The notes below the pieces were generated by a model. That model did not search any database. It was not told the origin of the DNA and saw only the letters and a list, made by a program, of their open reading frames with translations. A DNA stretch of 64,000 bases from Antedon mediterranea (lineage: Eukaryota > Echinodermata > Crinoidea > Comatulida > Antedonidae): assembly GCF_964355755.1 (NCBI RefSeq), contig NC_092670.1:17049201-17113200 (forward strand), in the 5' to 3' direction. The position numbers were made by a program, and so were the translations under genes. This document shows, in pieces, positions 11,875 through 25,615 of this stretch (its first letter is position 1; each line of letters starts with the position of its first letter).

Positions 11875-12085
11875 TTATTAATAATAATAATTTAGGTTTA
11901 TATAGCACGCCTTACGGGTTGGTAAAGGTTTCAACATGAACACTTTTTCACAGAGAGGCCTTTATCAACCCTGTGGCCAGCACATTGATTGTTTCCGGTT
12001 TTTTTGACCACCCCATCACTTTATTTCTCGTGGCTACAGCACTGACTATGGAGAAGCCTCAATGCGCTTAAACAATAAAAATAAA
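11875..12085. repeat. Dispersed-repeat-like segment with (AAT)n lead
   Basis: Starts with 'taataataataatttagg' then 'tatatagcacgcc'. Simple AAT runs adjoining 'tatatagcgc'-type sequence are common at retroelement ends in marine invertebrates. No coding potential seen; the family is not identified. Confidence 0.4.
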
Positions 12086-14523
12086 AAGAAAAATACTAGT
12101 TAAAAAGTTTTTAATGTTGACTGACAGATACAGTGGCCCAAGAAAAAGTGTAATCATGTTTTGTTGACAGAGATATATGAAACTTATCACAATATCATAT
12201 TAATGACTTAGATGAACATTGTAGTTTTAATAACTTGTATCATATCATATGTTACAACAAAGGATCCCAATGGAAATAAGCTGATAAGCTTTTTGGGCTA
12301 TCCTGGAAAATCTTTTACAAATGTATTATTTGTAATGTCCGTAATTTATGTTATCACTTTATATTTTTTTTTTATGATGATTTTCAAAATAAATTCAAAT
12401 CAAATCAACACTTTGCAAAAACAATGGATTCCTAATGGTGGAAACCTGCCAACAAAATAATACTAGAATCCATTATCGTGCATTCATAGATTCTATTAAT
12501 ATTTCACTCTAAGGCTTAATCTATTAGACACCACAATTGCTTAAAATCCCCCAAACTATATTATTCGACCTATCACACTTGAGGTCGCCCACCTGTACAT
12601 AGCTATAGGCATTATCTTAAAGCGTTTCATGTATCAGAATCCAACTTTGGGATCGTCATCAATGTTTTGGAATGTTTTAATCACTGCAAAAATGATTGCG
12701 CTTCAGTTGGTAGTAGATATGATTACTAGGACAAATGGACGTTGCTATTGCTGTGACGCAAATGGCATAGATTACAATGAATTAACTTGTTTTTGTTACT
12801 CACTTTAATCTATTCTTACCAATTTCGATGAATAACAAAATATTAATATCAAAAATTTAACTAAAATAAATAATATTTTTAGTTAATGCAGATTAGGATA
12901 TTTTTTCCACAAAAAATATGATAATTTTTGTATACATCGCTCAATTTATTACTGGTCACCCATTGTATTTTGGTTTGTGCCGGGTGATATGGTGAAAAAT
13001 TAGCCCTGTTCTCATCATGCAAGTTCACAACATCACACAACCTCGTCTAGACAATGGGACTATTAAAATCGGTATCGAGCACACTTTTCTATTTGAAAAT
13101 ACGGTAGAGGCCTATATTTTGTAAAGCTATGGTATTAAGGCCTGCCAGATACAATGATGTAGATGACAACGCAACGTCTCTGATAACATTTTATGGTGTC
13201 GATTATAACATTATGTCTCCAACAACATTCTCTGATGATATGTATGTCTCTTACTAGTCCGATCACATTATATAACACATACTGTACACTACAGTATATC
13301 CTGTTTGCAAAAATCATTAAAGCATACTTAAGTACTATAATAATAAAGTACAAGCTACTTTCATAAATAATTGCATTTCGATGATTAAACTCATGAGAAT
13401 TATTTTACATGACACTTGTATACTTCTTAATAACTTAATAAATTGAAATTGCTAGACCTTGGTAAATAATCAAATTAGTACACTAATCTGACCTTCAAGA
13501 TTCAGCCTATGAAAAGCTAGGTACATTAGGGACAAAATGAATCGCAGTATTAACCATTTCACAAGTACTTAGATGTCCAGAATATTCCTATTAACCAGAG
13601 TGAGATGTTAATATCTGAGGATACATATACATTAGTAATGATATTCACAATGATCATCGCCTTCTTTTCAGATATGTTTTTAGAAGCTGTTAAACGTTTT
13701 GCATTACTATGTAGCAATTGCATTTAGGCAAAATTAGGTCAAATCAACTAAATATTGTTATAAGGTTAATTTCACAATCCTGTTGGGATATTTTTTCTAT
13801 TTTAAACTGTACTGAATGTACTGTAAAACATGAAAAATAAGTCCTGGTCCCTGCTGTATTTTTTTACATAATTTCTTTGATTTTTATTAATTAATTTTTT
13901 GTCGTCATTTATTTTATATTTATATTTTATTTATGTTATATTTTATTTATGTTAAAGGAAAGTCTTTAAACAGTGATTGGGTTCGCTTGTGACAATCCTG
14001 GCTTTTTGTTTCATTATACATATATTTTTATGTTTTCTGTTGTAATTGTAATGAGCCGATATTGAATAAATCAAATCAAAAAATCAAAGTACAATGTTTA
14101 ATTAATTAGGGATAAATGAACAGTTAATTATATTATATTTATATATTAAAAGAAAATACATTTGCAAAAGGCCATTATTAGTTCACAGTTGATGAAAAGT
14201 TTTTATGTATAAAAAATAATATTAGATCAAAGTTGATAGAAAGTTTGTCTCCATTTTAATTAGTCAGTTTAATAATGACAAATGATTTCAACATTAAAAT
14301 GCATAATTCGATTATGGCCATTATAGTTTATAAATAGAAACAAGAGTGAAATCTGTAGGGATCTTTTTACATTTCAAAATTTCTTGGAACAATGCGTAAT
14401 GTCATACATATGGAAAGTAATGTCACAACTCGGGATTGCTTTCATTTTTAAAAATTAAGTTACTGTAGGCCTACAATTAGGGCATGTTTATCTATTTTCT
14501 TCAGAAAATTCTTTTAACCCAGA

Positions 14524-14592
14524 TATTGATATCTGAATTTTCTAGATCTAGAAAAGTCAGATATCCGAGTTTTCTAGATCTAGAAAAGTCAG
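14524..14592. repeat. Two-copy ~32-bp repeat with palindromic ctagatctag core
   Basis: 'tttctagatctagaaaagtc' occurs twice about 32 bp apart; each copy contains the self-complementary core ttctagatctagaa. Confidence 0.85.
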
Positions 14593-16655
14593 ATACTGTA
14601 TGAGTTTATCTGTTATCCAGTGCTGTTTGGTTTTAATGGTAAACAGCTGAGTATACTTCAGGATATTCCTGTTCTCTGCTGCCTTCAGCATGTTCCATAA
14701 ACACAACCTTTAGGAAAGTCATTTGGTATGATATATTTCACAGGGCACTATGCTGACCAGTAGGGTCAATACCGGTCAAGTGATGGACAACTCTATCCAA
14801 ATAAACCAATGATAGGAATCACTCAATCAAGTTTAAAATATCAGCACTTCTTAGAAAATCAATCTTGATACTGTTACTTATGTTGAGATGACTCTTGATC
14901 TTGGTCTAGTTATATAAGCTCATGGTGCACAAGACTTTGTTTACAATTTGGATCTAGATTTATACTCTTGACAATATTTTAAACTAATACCTTGTCTTGT
15001 CTGTCCTAAAACAACATGTAAATTGAAAGGGAAGATGGCAGGTTAGATAAATCATTTTAAAGGAGACTTTAGTAGTAGTGAAAAACTACTTTAAAAGGCA
15101 AAATCTTTCTTACATAGAATAGATACATACTGTATTTAGCAGCCACAGATATTTATAACTTATTGCATGTGAGTGTGATATATTATAGTTTTGGTGGTTT
15201 TTTCAGGTTGTTGGTTATTTTAAATTTGTCCAATTTCTACAGACAAGAAATTGGGAGTAATTTATTCACATGCTTATTTTTTTTAGCAGCAGAAACATGT
15301 CCCTAATCTCCTACAGTGTATTTCTAAATAGTAAATTTCAAATGAGAAAACATAGTGAAGAACACACTTATAGCGTGGTTTAACGTTGACTAGGCCTAGC
15401 ATCATCATGATGCGCTAATTGGAAGCATTAATCACACAAACCACAAACCTACAACAATACTTCATAAAAACAACCCGATCAAAATAACCTTTTAACAATT
15501 TAGTACCAAATTAGAATAATTGCTCATAAACAAAATCACTAAAATAATGCACCGACAGATGAATAATTAATTTAAATTTTAACAATTGACAGCTTGGATA
15601 GAAACCATAACTGAACTTAAAATAAAAAGTTTCTTAATGGTACCAGCAACTTATAAATACACCGTACAAGTTAGTCTCGGGGAGCATAGATATGAAAATT
15701 AGAAACAAATAGAGACTATACTCATATGTACATGGTGAAACACATTTTATATTAATTCTAATCATACCAGCTAGCTGTCTGTATTTTTTTTAATTTTCAA
15801 GAAATTAATTAACACATCATGTGACTGTAGTTACTACAATTTTACTGCAATAATTTAGTTCATTCAAGTTTATGAGGCAGTCACTGCAATAAACAGTATG
15901 TACTGTACAATTACAAAAAAAAAAGTTTGCTAAATATTGAAGTTAAAAAGAAATTGTAGTTACTGCAGTAACTGCAGACTGCAGTAGAATAATTAAAATG
16001 AAAGCACCCAAACACACTAAATCCAGTGTACCCGTACATCTTAAAATAAACCAATATAATGAGAGCAAGAAATATGAATTTATTCCAAAAATATTAAAAA
16101 CACATTATTATGTGACCAACATTATATCAACCTTTACTATAAAAAATGTAAGAAAACTCACTAACATGCTAAATATAATTCATGACAAGATTACTAATGA
16201 GCATAACATCATCTTGCCAATAATTCATACAAATGGAACGATACATGGCGTTAAAATCTATCTAAATATTCTCCGTCATTGTTGCATCATCATTATTAAG
16301 GAACATTAAATCGTAAATCCAAACATTAGTTTTTAACGATATTTTATTTTTCCCATAAATTTAGGTGTCATAATTTTATCATGCAATTTTTAAAATGTTT
16401 TGTAACTGGGTTTTGTAGTTCTATAAAAACCTTTCATCCAAAACTAAAAGTTTGTTATAAACTTTTAAATAAGCATTTGATTGGTCCATTTTATTTGATC
16501 TGAAGTGGGACATTTACTTTACTGTGTGTACTTGAACCAACTGTACACTATAACAGTTTTTACTGTACTTTTCTACTTCAGATCAAAAGTGGTACTGATT
16601 ATCATCTTCACTTGAGTGTACAGTTTGAAATAAATATTGGTAAAATGCTAACTAT

Positions 16656-16821
16656 AGGAAGCTTTTGATTTGCGACGACCGAAGACACGGTCGTCAACTG
16701 GACATATAAACCATCAAAACTGTGTTGAGGTGGGTAGTAAGAAAAATGTCCCAATATCCCGATGTGCACAGTGAACTAACATGACCAAACTTTGGTCGTC
16801 ACAAATCAACGAATGCTCCCT
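16656..16821. mobile_element. MITE, family M2 (Harbinger-like TIR aggaagcttttgatttg)
   Basis: Left end 'aggaagcttttgatttgcg' and right end complementary to 'agggagcattcgttgattt'. Interior contains 'gacgaccgaagacacggtcgtc' in part as a local palindrome and 'aaactgtgttgaggtg'. A related, better preserved copy is at 33968. The outermost bases resemble the ends of the Harbinger at 55625. Confidence 0.65.
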
Positions 16822-16895
16822 ATTGTCACCATTTCAGCGCATTAAATAAGAAAATAAGAGTTACTATGATAGTTGCAATATTTATTCTAAGAGAG

Positions 16896-16920
16896 AATGT
16901 TGTTGTTGTTGTTGTTGTTG
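16896..16920. repeat. (GTT)n microsatellite
   Basis: About eight uninterrupted gtt triplets. Confidence 0.95.
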
Positions 16921-16935
16921 ATTCAATAACCGAAA

Positions 16936-17290
16936 AGTACTAAAAATGGTACTTATTAAGTTATTACAACGTTTCTCAAACTCAGTTTGCTTTGTCAAGT
17001 AGACTGTTGATCTTGGTTACAGTATAATGATCAATACGTCACATCGGTGTTATTGTATCTGTAACAAAAAGGGACGATGGTGGACACAACGTCGGACACA
17101 ACGTCTCACACATACGATGACATCATTCAGACCCAGGAAAACAAGTGGGTAGAGCAATGTCAATGTTGCAGCAAAAAAACAGCGCCCTCAAAAACACTGA
17201 GGTGACGTATTGACCAGTCTACTTGAGAAAGAAAACTGAATGTTTTCAAAACGTTGTTGTACTGTAGTAAGTACCATTTTTAGTAATTTT
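16936..17290. mobile_element. Long-TIR foldback element (~355 bp)
   Basis: The left arm reads 'actaaaaatggtactta', 'caacgtt', 'caagtagactg' and 'atcaatacgtcac' in order; the right arm holds the same four blocks in inverted order from 'gtgacgtattgac' to 'taccatttttagt'. The arms are about 90-110 bp with a middle of ~150 bp. This is the architecture of a MITE or foldback transposon. Middle contains a local direct repeat 'cacaacgtc'. Confidence 0.75.
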
Positions 17291-18652
17291 TGATCTGTTG
17301 GATCAACTAAAAAGAAAAATTTCTCTTATTTAAAATATTAGAATCCAAATTTCAAGAATATTGATTCTATTGTAACAGTTCAAATGTTTATATGCAAGGT
17401 TGCAAAGTGAATGTGTGTATAATGGATGGCACTTGGGAATTCACAAATGGACTCAAATCTGTACAAACAAAAGGTCAGAAAATCTGTACAATTGTTACAA
17501 AGATTAAAACAATCGAAAAAATGAACGACAGACAATAAGCATACAAGCCAATCCTCTTAAAGATGAAGGCTTGTCAAGAGACAATCATTTTTTACGGATG
17601 TTTACAAAAATCTCAAGTATAAATGAAAGTTCACTGGCTGGCTTTGTAAGGTTAAATGAATACAAAAAGCACCCAGTTTACAATTGATACGAACCATTTT
17701 TACAGAAAATATTGCATTGCATACTGCCATTGAGTAATGGAAATTGTGACTACGGTATATAAAAAACCACTGGAAGCAATATTCAAAATCTTAGAGTAGG
17801 AAACCGATGTATTTTATACGAAAACTTAATTGCAATAACTCGTAACGATAATCTGGTTAGAGATCGATGATGTCTAAAATGAGGATGGAATGAGTATAAA
17901 GAAAAATGAAAGCAATCATGATAATACCTACTTCTTATTATTAATTAATTACACTGAACTTTGGATCAATTGACATACTACAAAATTAGCTATTTGATCG
18001 CTTTACTACAAATTTTAATTTTACCTTGTAAAAGAAACGTCTTTGGTGTACAAACATGTTTTCAAATAACAACTTATTTCAAGTACAGTAATACTCTAAT
18101 CAGACATTAATTAAAAAAATAAACTTGTCTTTAGTGGTACTATTTCAATTTCATATTGCAGTTTGTTTATGTGTTGTTGTAAAGAAAGGTACAGACCAAG
18201 GAATTGAATGTTAGACCATCAATTCTTGTTTATTTTTTAGCGACAACAGGCAGAGTCATATCTGCAAACGGCAACAACCCCCAACTAATCTCTTACAATA
18301 CATTTTTTTTTTTTTTTATAGAAAACAACGTTGATTTGGGGTTCTAACCCTTTTCTAAACTTACTAAACTATTCAGCCGAACAGCTGGCTTCTTGAAAAA
18401 ACATCAACATTAAACGGCTACAATAGTATTTCATATGGGATAAATGTTTCTATCAGAAGACACGATATTACATACTGTTTATTGTCCCTGTACATTATTT
18501 GTGTTTATGTTTAGGCTGAGTTGTTTCAAGCAGTTATGAAACATGTACATGTTAAATTGAGGTACAACCCAGGAACCAGTCCTATACCCAACACAGTATA
18601 AAAAAAATTGAATTGAAGAAGACCAATATAATTGATAATTGTAGTACTGTAG

Positions 18653-18672
18653 CAGGGAGTTGCAACTCCCTG
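18653..18672. repeat. Perfect 20-bp palindrome
   Basis: CAGGGAGTTG followed directly by its complement. Looser versions of the same inverted pair occur at 46464-46483 and 62093-62120, with a half site near 56281. Confidence 0.9.
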
Positions 18673-19650
18673 GTAGTAGGTTGGCCACAGCTCTATTGTT
18701 CATTGGTGTAAACATCTCATGATCACACAATACACTTGTGTTTACAGCCTTCATATAAATTGATTGTTCAACAGGATAGCATTCACAAGTAAATTTACTT
18801 AACAAATAATCAGAACAAACACTTGGGTGTCTTTCGAGTGTGCTGTAAAAACTGGGGTGAAAGTTACTAGGTAAAGTCATAGTACTACAGTAGTAGTAGT
18901 AAATATTTTATAAACCCTATAAAAGTCATTGTGATAAAACAAAAGTACTATAAATCAGGGACTTGTACACAAGTTACAAGTAATGTTATTACAATTACTG
19001 GCACCTGTTTGTTCAACAAGTGGTAGGCAATGATGGCATCAAATTTAGATCATGATTAGACCACTAAAATACTCATGTCGATAAAGAATTTGGGAAGAAA
19101 TTATAATGTTTAGATGTTATGATATTCACTCATAATTCTATATTTGGGCATAATAAGAATGTAAATTAAAATCTACAAATGTAAAATCTTTCGCAATTAA
19201 ATAATAAAATAAAATCCCATACAAAAAATAAATAAAATTTACATCTTACTGGTTAAAAAACATAAAACTGTTTAAAACCTTACTGTGTCCTCTATCATTA
19301 AGCATAAAAATGCTAAACAGGAGGATATCAACGACATGGCATCTGTTTTAAAATGCAACCAAATAGGTAATTTACAGCCATTTGTATCTAGAAAATTATT
19401 CTCAAAATGTAAAATACTACATAAAGTATGTGACAGACATTAGACATAATTAAACATTAATTTATAGTGATACTAGTAGTCATACTACTACATTATATTT
19501 TTATTCATTTTGTGATGTTTTTTAGTGAATGAATATTTTCAAAATCACCTGTGGAATATTACTATTGCTACATCATAGAATATAGATTATATGTTCAAGG
19601 AAATGTCAATGACTAAATATATCAAAATTCTGTTTCATATTATTATTATT

Positions 19651-19775
19651 AGCTCTGTCTACACTATCAAACTACTTTGACAAAAAAATAGGGTAGCGCC
19701 ATGACATCATCATGTCCATATATGGGCACATCACATTTTTTTGTCACCACATAAAGTTTGATAGTGTAGACATAG
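19651..19775. mobile_element. MITE, family M1, copy 3
   Basis: 'agctctgtctacactatc' at the left and 'gatagtgtagacata' at the right, with matching 'tttgacaaaaaa' / 'tttttttgtcac' inner arms. Shorter than copy 2; the tatggtagtgatatg block is lost. Confidence 0.9.
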
Positions 19776-21777
19776 AAAAATGTAATTTAGTAAAAATATC
19801 GAAATATTAATTATTATATAAATTCAGTTAAAAACCAGATGGTTAGCAATGACACTAAAATGGCATTAAAATACTAGCAACTATTTTAACCATTTAATTA
19901 TTATAATAATTATATAAAAAATCAATAAGAAGCATAATTTATGTTGACATTTTCAAATACTGCAGGTAAGAGCATCTGGTATTAACCGGTTCCTTGGTTT
20001 ATTAATAATTAATATTATAAAAAATATATATATAAAAAGCGGGAATTCAAACTTCAATTGCATAAATGTTTAAATTACTCAATTTTCAGGGAAACTAGAT
20101 ACAAGGTTGTTGGAGGACTTGCACAATGGTAATACTATTCAGTTTTGGGAAAGGTGACCATATTGACCAAGTGAATCAAATAACATTGCAAAGCTGGTCT
20201 GATTCAAAAAGACATTAAATTTAATGTAAAATCAAAATATGATATTTATGATCACGTACACCGGAAAACATTTTTTTTATATTCATACTGTTATCTGATA
20301 CTATAAACAAACTAATCAAAATTTCCCAGAATTTTATTGCAACTTTAAGGACTAAAACATTATTAATGTCTTAATAGAAATAATCAAAATATTGTTAATT
20401 AATTTTATGGATTATTGTTTTAATTTCTACTGTACTCTATCTACTCAGAAACCAGAACAATTCTGAGAATGATTGCTTTATATATGATAGTCCACAAATT
20501 GAGTGCATCTAGGGACCAACTAATTCAATCCATAAATAACTAATATTAAGTCTGTACTTTCTTTGACCAATACATTCTACATTAAGGCAAGGTAAAGGAA
20601 TTAGGCATACAGTACTAATGATCACCAAAATGATTAATTAGATTTTAAGTTAGTTAGAATCTGATAAGACATAATTATTAAATTTAAAATTAATTTTCAG
20701 TGTTCCATTTCATTTGGTAATTGTTGTTTAATTAAATAGTTTATAATACAATTTCTCCTTAATGTCAACATTGACATTTAATGGGTATACAGTAGTCTTG
20801 GTTTACATGAATTCTGTACTGTAAATTGTTTTTTTAATTCAATCAATACAGAGCAAACATTGTGATGTAATTTGGTAGTCTACAAAGTAATGATGTGCTC
20901 AAATTAATGTTTTAATTGGTAGACTCAGTACAGAACGCAAGTCTAAAGTTTACACAAATCGCTTTACCGAGCTCAAGAAGATTGATAATTGTTGAAGATT
21001 GATAATTGTTGAATATTAGTACATTAGGTCTCGCATGCATTCGGAGATTCAATATTATTCAATAATAAAATAAGTCATACTGACTACTGTGTTGCTAAGA
21101 CTTAAATAAATATTATCAGCCTATTTTTTAAATCAAATTTTCATTTCAAAAATATTTTGGGAAGGAGATGATTTTTTTCAATTTTATTATCAGCATAGTA
21201 TGTTTCATCACACCATATTTACTGTACTGTACTCTATAATCCTACCTACCCACAGTAATCTACAGTAGGCTTTCAGAGAATCGTAAAGTAGACCGATGTC
21301 ATCTTAGGACTGTTTAGGCCAAGTCAAGCAGAAACCCAATTCAACTAAATGGGTCCTTGGGCTTAGCCTTTTCAGATTTATAATAAAAAATAACAAAAAA
21401 GCCATCTCCCAAGTATAATCCCAACATTATTTTGCCAAATGATGTGGCCATTGTCTCATTATACTACTATTATTTGATTATGTGTAACTGTAATACTGTA
21501 CCACAGTCAATCTTTTTCCTAGAGTACTAAGAAAAACTTATGTACTGTGTTTTTGAGATTTGTATCCTTACTAGAGGTTTTTACTTTGTATTTCCTTAAA
21601 GTTTAAAACCTTTCAACTAATAGAGGTCTTTGTTTTAAATTGAAACTGATACTCTGCAATGTTTTTTAACCGTTATTCATGTGCACCTCCAGTAAACAAA
21701 TGGATACAAAACCTACAAGTCAAATTGTCATATTAGTATTGTATGTTACTGATAATTTATTGATGTGAGAGCTTTTA

Positions 21778-21785
21778 CTTACCTT
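21778..21785 (-). other. Putative 5' splice donor just after KirA stop
   Basis: Minus strand AAAG|GTAAGT (exon end 21783), an almost ideal donor 29 nt after the stop codon. It predicts a 3' UTR intron. At under ~50 nt from the stop it would not be expected to trigger nonsense-mediated decay. Confidence 0.55.
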
Positions 21786-21812
21786 TGGTATAACTGAACA
21801 TTGTAGAAATGT

Positions 21813-23402
21813 TCAAATCTGCGACTCTTTTGATGTTTTTCGTGGCTTTGGAGAAGGCTTTTCAAGATGTTCATCAAAACTAATGGATTCTCCAGAAGTT
21901 AACTGTGCAATATCATTAGATGATATAGATCCCCATTTTATTTTTGGTAGAAGATCACGACCTTTCTCCAGCTCTTTGATGTTACCGTGGGAGGCAGAGC
22001 GTACGTTGCCATTGGTTAATCTTGGATAGACTTTTGCATGGCCCTTCATTTGGTGGCTATCATTAGTTTCATTAAAAGCCTTAACTCTTTCCTCTAACAG
22101 TACTTGTCGTACAAGTTTCTTTAACAGATTCATTGCAGGTTCAGACGTTACTTCTTCGTCTTCATCTTTTTCTTTCTGTTCATCAAGTTTCTGAGCACAG
22201 CATTTAGGTGTTTCTGGCACAGAATATGTTAGTTCAAATTTAGAATAATTTATATCATATTGATTATCGTTTTCGCTATGAATCGCGATGACAGAACTGC
22301 AGAACCGATGTCCCCACTGAATTTCAGACGGCAAATAAGAAGTTCTTGCTTGCGTTGTCAAACCTGTTTGTTCTACAATACCTTCTAATATAACAACAAT
22401 TTCAAAATCTGCAGTGTCCAATTCTTTTGCAGATAAAGTATAAAGTGGACTTTCTTCATCAATGGTGTGAGAAACAATTAAAGGCCACACAAGAAATATA
22501 CGATCCTCACCTGTGTCATAGTTCAAGTCTAAATTATATTGAAAAAGGGGAATGATTTCTTTCTCGGCTGTTACCCTTGGTTTAACCATATATGCACGTA
22601 GATGGGCCTCAAATAAATGACTATCCCGTATATCTCCTACACGAAACATAAAACATAACTTTTCGTCTCTTAGAGCAATGACTGCATTACGACTGAATTT
22701 TAGTGTGGCCGCTCGCTTCTTGGGCCTCGCAATTTTGGCGAAAATGCAACCAATCATGACAGCGTCGACTAAACTGCTAACTACTGATTGGATGACAACT
22801 ATAAAAATAGCTATTGGACACTGTTCTGTGACGCTACGAAACCCGTAGCCAATTGTTGTTTGTGTTTCGAGTGAGAATAAAAATGCACCTGTAAAAGTTT
22901 CAACTTTATAAACACATGGTTCCCATGTACCATTCGGGTAACGTTCTGAGTAACCAAGATCACCATGAACGGAAGCAATAATATACCAAATTAGTCCGAA
23001 AATAAACCAACCAAGAACGTAAACTAGCGTAAATGTAAGTAGATTGTATCGCCATCTTAAATCTACCAACGTAGTAAACATATCTGCAATAAACCAAAAT
23101 CCACGGTATTTAATATGTGTATGTGTTACGTTACACCAACCATCTTTACGTACCAATCGTTGCATTTGTTTTCGACGTTTCAATTTTTTGCGTAGCTTAT
23201 ACGATTTCATAGATTCTTTTCGGCTATGGTGGTTTGGTACATCAGCATGTGTTTCAATTGGTTGGCCCTCCACATCAGAACTACTTATTGAGCTAGCCAT
23301 ACTTCCACGCCATCCTGTCATCATTCGATCTCCTTCTGCTCCGGGCAGTCTACATGTACTGTCTGATCCATGCATTTTCTCATAGGTGTTTTTATCAAAC
23401 AT
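21813..23402 (-). CDS. Inward-rectifier potassium channel KirA (529 aa)
   Basis: Kir/Irk channel subunit, expected to form plasma-membrane tetramers passing K+ inward to set resting potential. One exon codes for the whole protein. The N-terminus (1-100) is long; slide helix DMFTTLVDLRWR at 107-118; TM1 ~120-143; sequon NGT at 157; the conserved extracellular cysteines are C163 and C195; selectivity filter TIGYG at 183-187; TM2 ~196-219 with acidic controller D213; PIP2-contact RPKKR at 226-230; cytoplasmic acidic E265 and the DxxxD pair (YDTGED) kept. These are the marks of a strong rectifier. The protein ends ESQI, an S-x-hydrophobic PDZ ligand. Length exceeds Kir2-type (~430 aa) by N- and C-terminal extensions. 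ATG chosen as first in frame. A splice acceptor ends at 23477, so a 5' UTR intron is likely; a consensus donor lies 29 nt past the stop. Confidence 0.95.
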   Translation of the reverse strand: MFDKNTYEKMHGSDSTCRLPGAEGDRMMTGWRGSMASSISSSDVEGQPIETHADVPNHHSRKESMKSYKLRKKLKRRKQMQRLVRKDGWCNVTHTHIKYRGFWFIADMFTTLVDLRWRYNLLTFTLVYVLGWFIFGLIWYIIASVHGDLGYSERYPNGTWEPCVYKVETFTGAFLFSLETQTTIGYGFRSVTEQCPIAIFIVVIQSVVSSLVDAVMIGCIFAKIARPKKRAATLKFSRNAVIALRDEKLCFMFRVGDIRDSHLFEAHLRAYMVKPRVTAEKEIIPLFQYNLDLNYDTGEDRIFLVWPLIVSHTIDEESPLYTLSAKELDTADFEIVVILEGIVEQTGLTTQARTSYLPSEIQWGHRFCSSVIAIHSENDNQYDINYSKFELTYSVPETPKCCAQKLDEQKEKDEDEEVTSEPAMNLLKKLVRQVLLEERVKAFNETNDSHQMKGHAKVYPRLTNGNVRSASHGNIKELEKGRDLLPKIKWGSISSNDIAQLTSGESISFDEHLEKPSPKPRKTSKESQI

Positions 23403-23475
23403 TTAGACGTCCTGCCATTGCTTGGTCTCAACACAATAAAAGAGGCTTAAGGATCGGCACTCAGTAGTCCGCTCT

Positions 23476-23483
23476 CCTGTAAA
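23476..23483 (-). other. Putative 3' splice acceptor in KirA 5' UTR
   Basis: On the minus strand 'ttttacttttacag' precedes 23476, a good acceptor about 75 nt before the KirA ATG. It implies an upstream non-coding exon and a promoter further to the right. Inferred from consensus only. Confidence 0.45.
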
Positions 23484-25615
23484 AGTAAAATGGTTTCTGT
23501 AAATTAATTGGGAGTATAAAACAGAGAGGTACTCAGTATGCAACTTAACTCAACAAACTGAGCGACTTGTTCAATAGAGTTGGTTAAGTAATTATATGGA
23601 CTATACCATTTTTACCATAGGGGCTTATGCACAGATCAGTGGTGGCTCTGTACTGTTACAGTATGTACTGTAGCAGACAAGATTTGCTGAAGATAGATTT
23701 AAATGCTATATTTTCCAGTAATTAAAAGACTAGACTATTACAGCCTTGGGGTGATTTCAACTCATCACTATAAATTACAAATTAAAACACTTAATTACCT
23801 ACCATAACATTAAAGTCCAAAAAACATTAATTGAAAATAAATCGACTAAAGTAATACATTATAAACATTCTAATGTAAACTCAAAGTAATAATATACGTA
23901 TTTGAAATTAAACAATCTTATTTTGTTCATAAAAACAATACAAACTCAGTAAGGAAAAGGAAGTGTCCCATAACAATGCATACGGTAAACAAGGAACAAA
24001 TGACGAATACATTGTAGGTTGTGTACTGTAACACCTAATGTGACATTTTTACAATTACAGTTACAACAGTTACAATTTTAATTAAAACATGAAATGTGTA
24101 ATAATAATGATTAGTGTACTAGTATAAGACACACCTATAATATCGATTCTAAATTCTTGTAACTACACCTGTCGTTGCAGCTTTGGTCCTGCTGATAGCC
24201 CAGCACTATATTACAAGTTACTTTACTACTAAGCGTGCTTAACTTGTAGTACAGGCTTCTATGAACATCATTATACAGTTTGTTTTGCTAACCTACTCAG
24301 CAGCAAGATCTCAAGGGGTGTTGCATCTGAACATTTCATATGGGTTATAAGACGGCAACATCTCCAAGGAAGGCTAAGAATAATTAGAAACCAATTGCAA
24401 GTCAATGTATTGAGGTTCTCCCAAGGTTTGTAACATAAACTGTCAAATGGGAGATATTGGAGACGAATATACCAATGATGTAGAATATTATATTTTAAAC
24501 TTACAACATTAGATACCAATGCTTGAAACTACTATGTTTTCCACTATGGTTTAAAATCAAATCCATTTGTCATGTTCTTACGATTCTTCACAAAATATTG
24601 TAAATTATTTTCTCTATGGCAATGGATTTCAAATGGCGAGCAATTTGTAGGTTTGCATTAATATTTTTGCTTACAGTAAGTCAAAATAGGGTAAATGCTT
24701 AAGCATTGAACCATATACAAATAAGTATTACTGTTAGTCATTACAATATTTAGTGTTTCATATCACTATCAGTGTTACTGTACTACCTAGTTTGTTATCA
24801 TTTAGTACACAATGGAAAGTGACTGGGCTAAATACAATACAGCATATTGTTAGAATCTGGTGTTTATTGTTGGTATGTAAATGCTTTGGATCTGGGATTT
24901 AACATTATTTCATCATAACTACAGTATATTGCATTGGTTAAAAAAAATATAAAAAAAAAAAATGATTTTGTATACTACAGTACCTGTACCGAAATTGTCT
25001 TGTTTTCACATATTTTGTTATGATTTATGAATTTTCTAAATTAATTGTACACCCTACCAGGACCGGTGTATGTACAGTAGAACCGGCTTAAATAACATAC
25101 TGTGTGGTAGAGGTATGAACAGAGATCTGTCTAAAAATAATGTATCTAGTTACAAGTTTATGGGGCAGTTATTAATTATTAACAGCAGCAATTGCTAATA
25201 TATTGGTAATTAACAACTACCAACCGAGGTTAAGTTCATACTTAAAATTCCATTTTTAATTATTATGTTCTATGATTGTCAGGTGTCCTAGTTTCAGCGG
25301 AGTGTGAAGTTGACATTGGTAAGGTGAGATCTTTCCTGTACTAACAAGGTACAACAAAGGCAAAACATATAACACAGTGTGTACACTGTGTTTACTAAGT
25401 AATATACTATTTACCATTCTTTATTGGAAATTTAAATGACTCAGAAATGCTAAACACAAATTGATCAGATGAATTTTGTAATTCAATTGTTTTAACTAAA
25501 TTACTGAATTTGTTGTTACATCAGAATCATCAACCACTCAATTGAAATTAAAGGGATCCATCTCAAATCATAGATAAAAAAACAATACAATAACCATTAA
25601 TCTTAAATCCTTATT

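Larger units (their letters stand above)
4851..21780. other. Intergenic stretch without recognisable genes
   Basis: AT-rich sequence between LMF1 and KirA. Apart from the listed repeats I see no exon with conserved protein content on either strand. Open frames are short, low-complexity or lie in repeats. A 133-codon frame on the minus strand (18880-18479) begins with ATG but encodes nothing I recognise. Some of the right part may hold a 3' UTR exon of KirA. Confidence 0.6.

Noticed and set aside
12212-12460. 82-codon hydrophobic frame
   Set aside because: Low-complexity AT-rich sequence next to a repeat; no homology recognised.
15998-16309. 103-codon open frame on the plus strand
   Set aside because: Ile/Asn/Lys-rich composition is what AT-rich non-coding DNA gives; no domain seen.
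18479-18880. 133-codon ATG-initiated open frame on the minus strand
   Set aside because: Protein shows no recognisable domain, composition is irregular and it has no splice or neighbour support; could be chance or part of a KirA 3' UTR.
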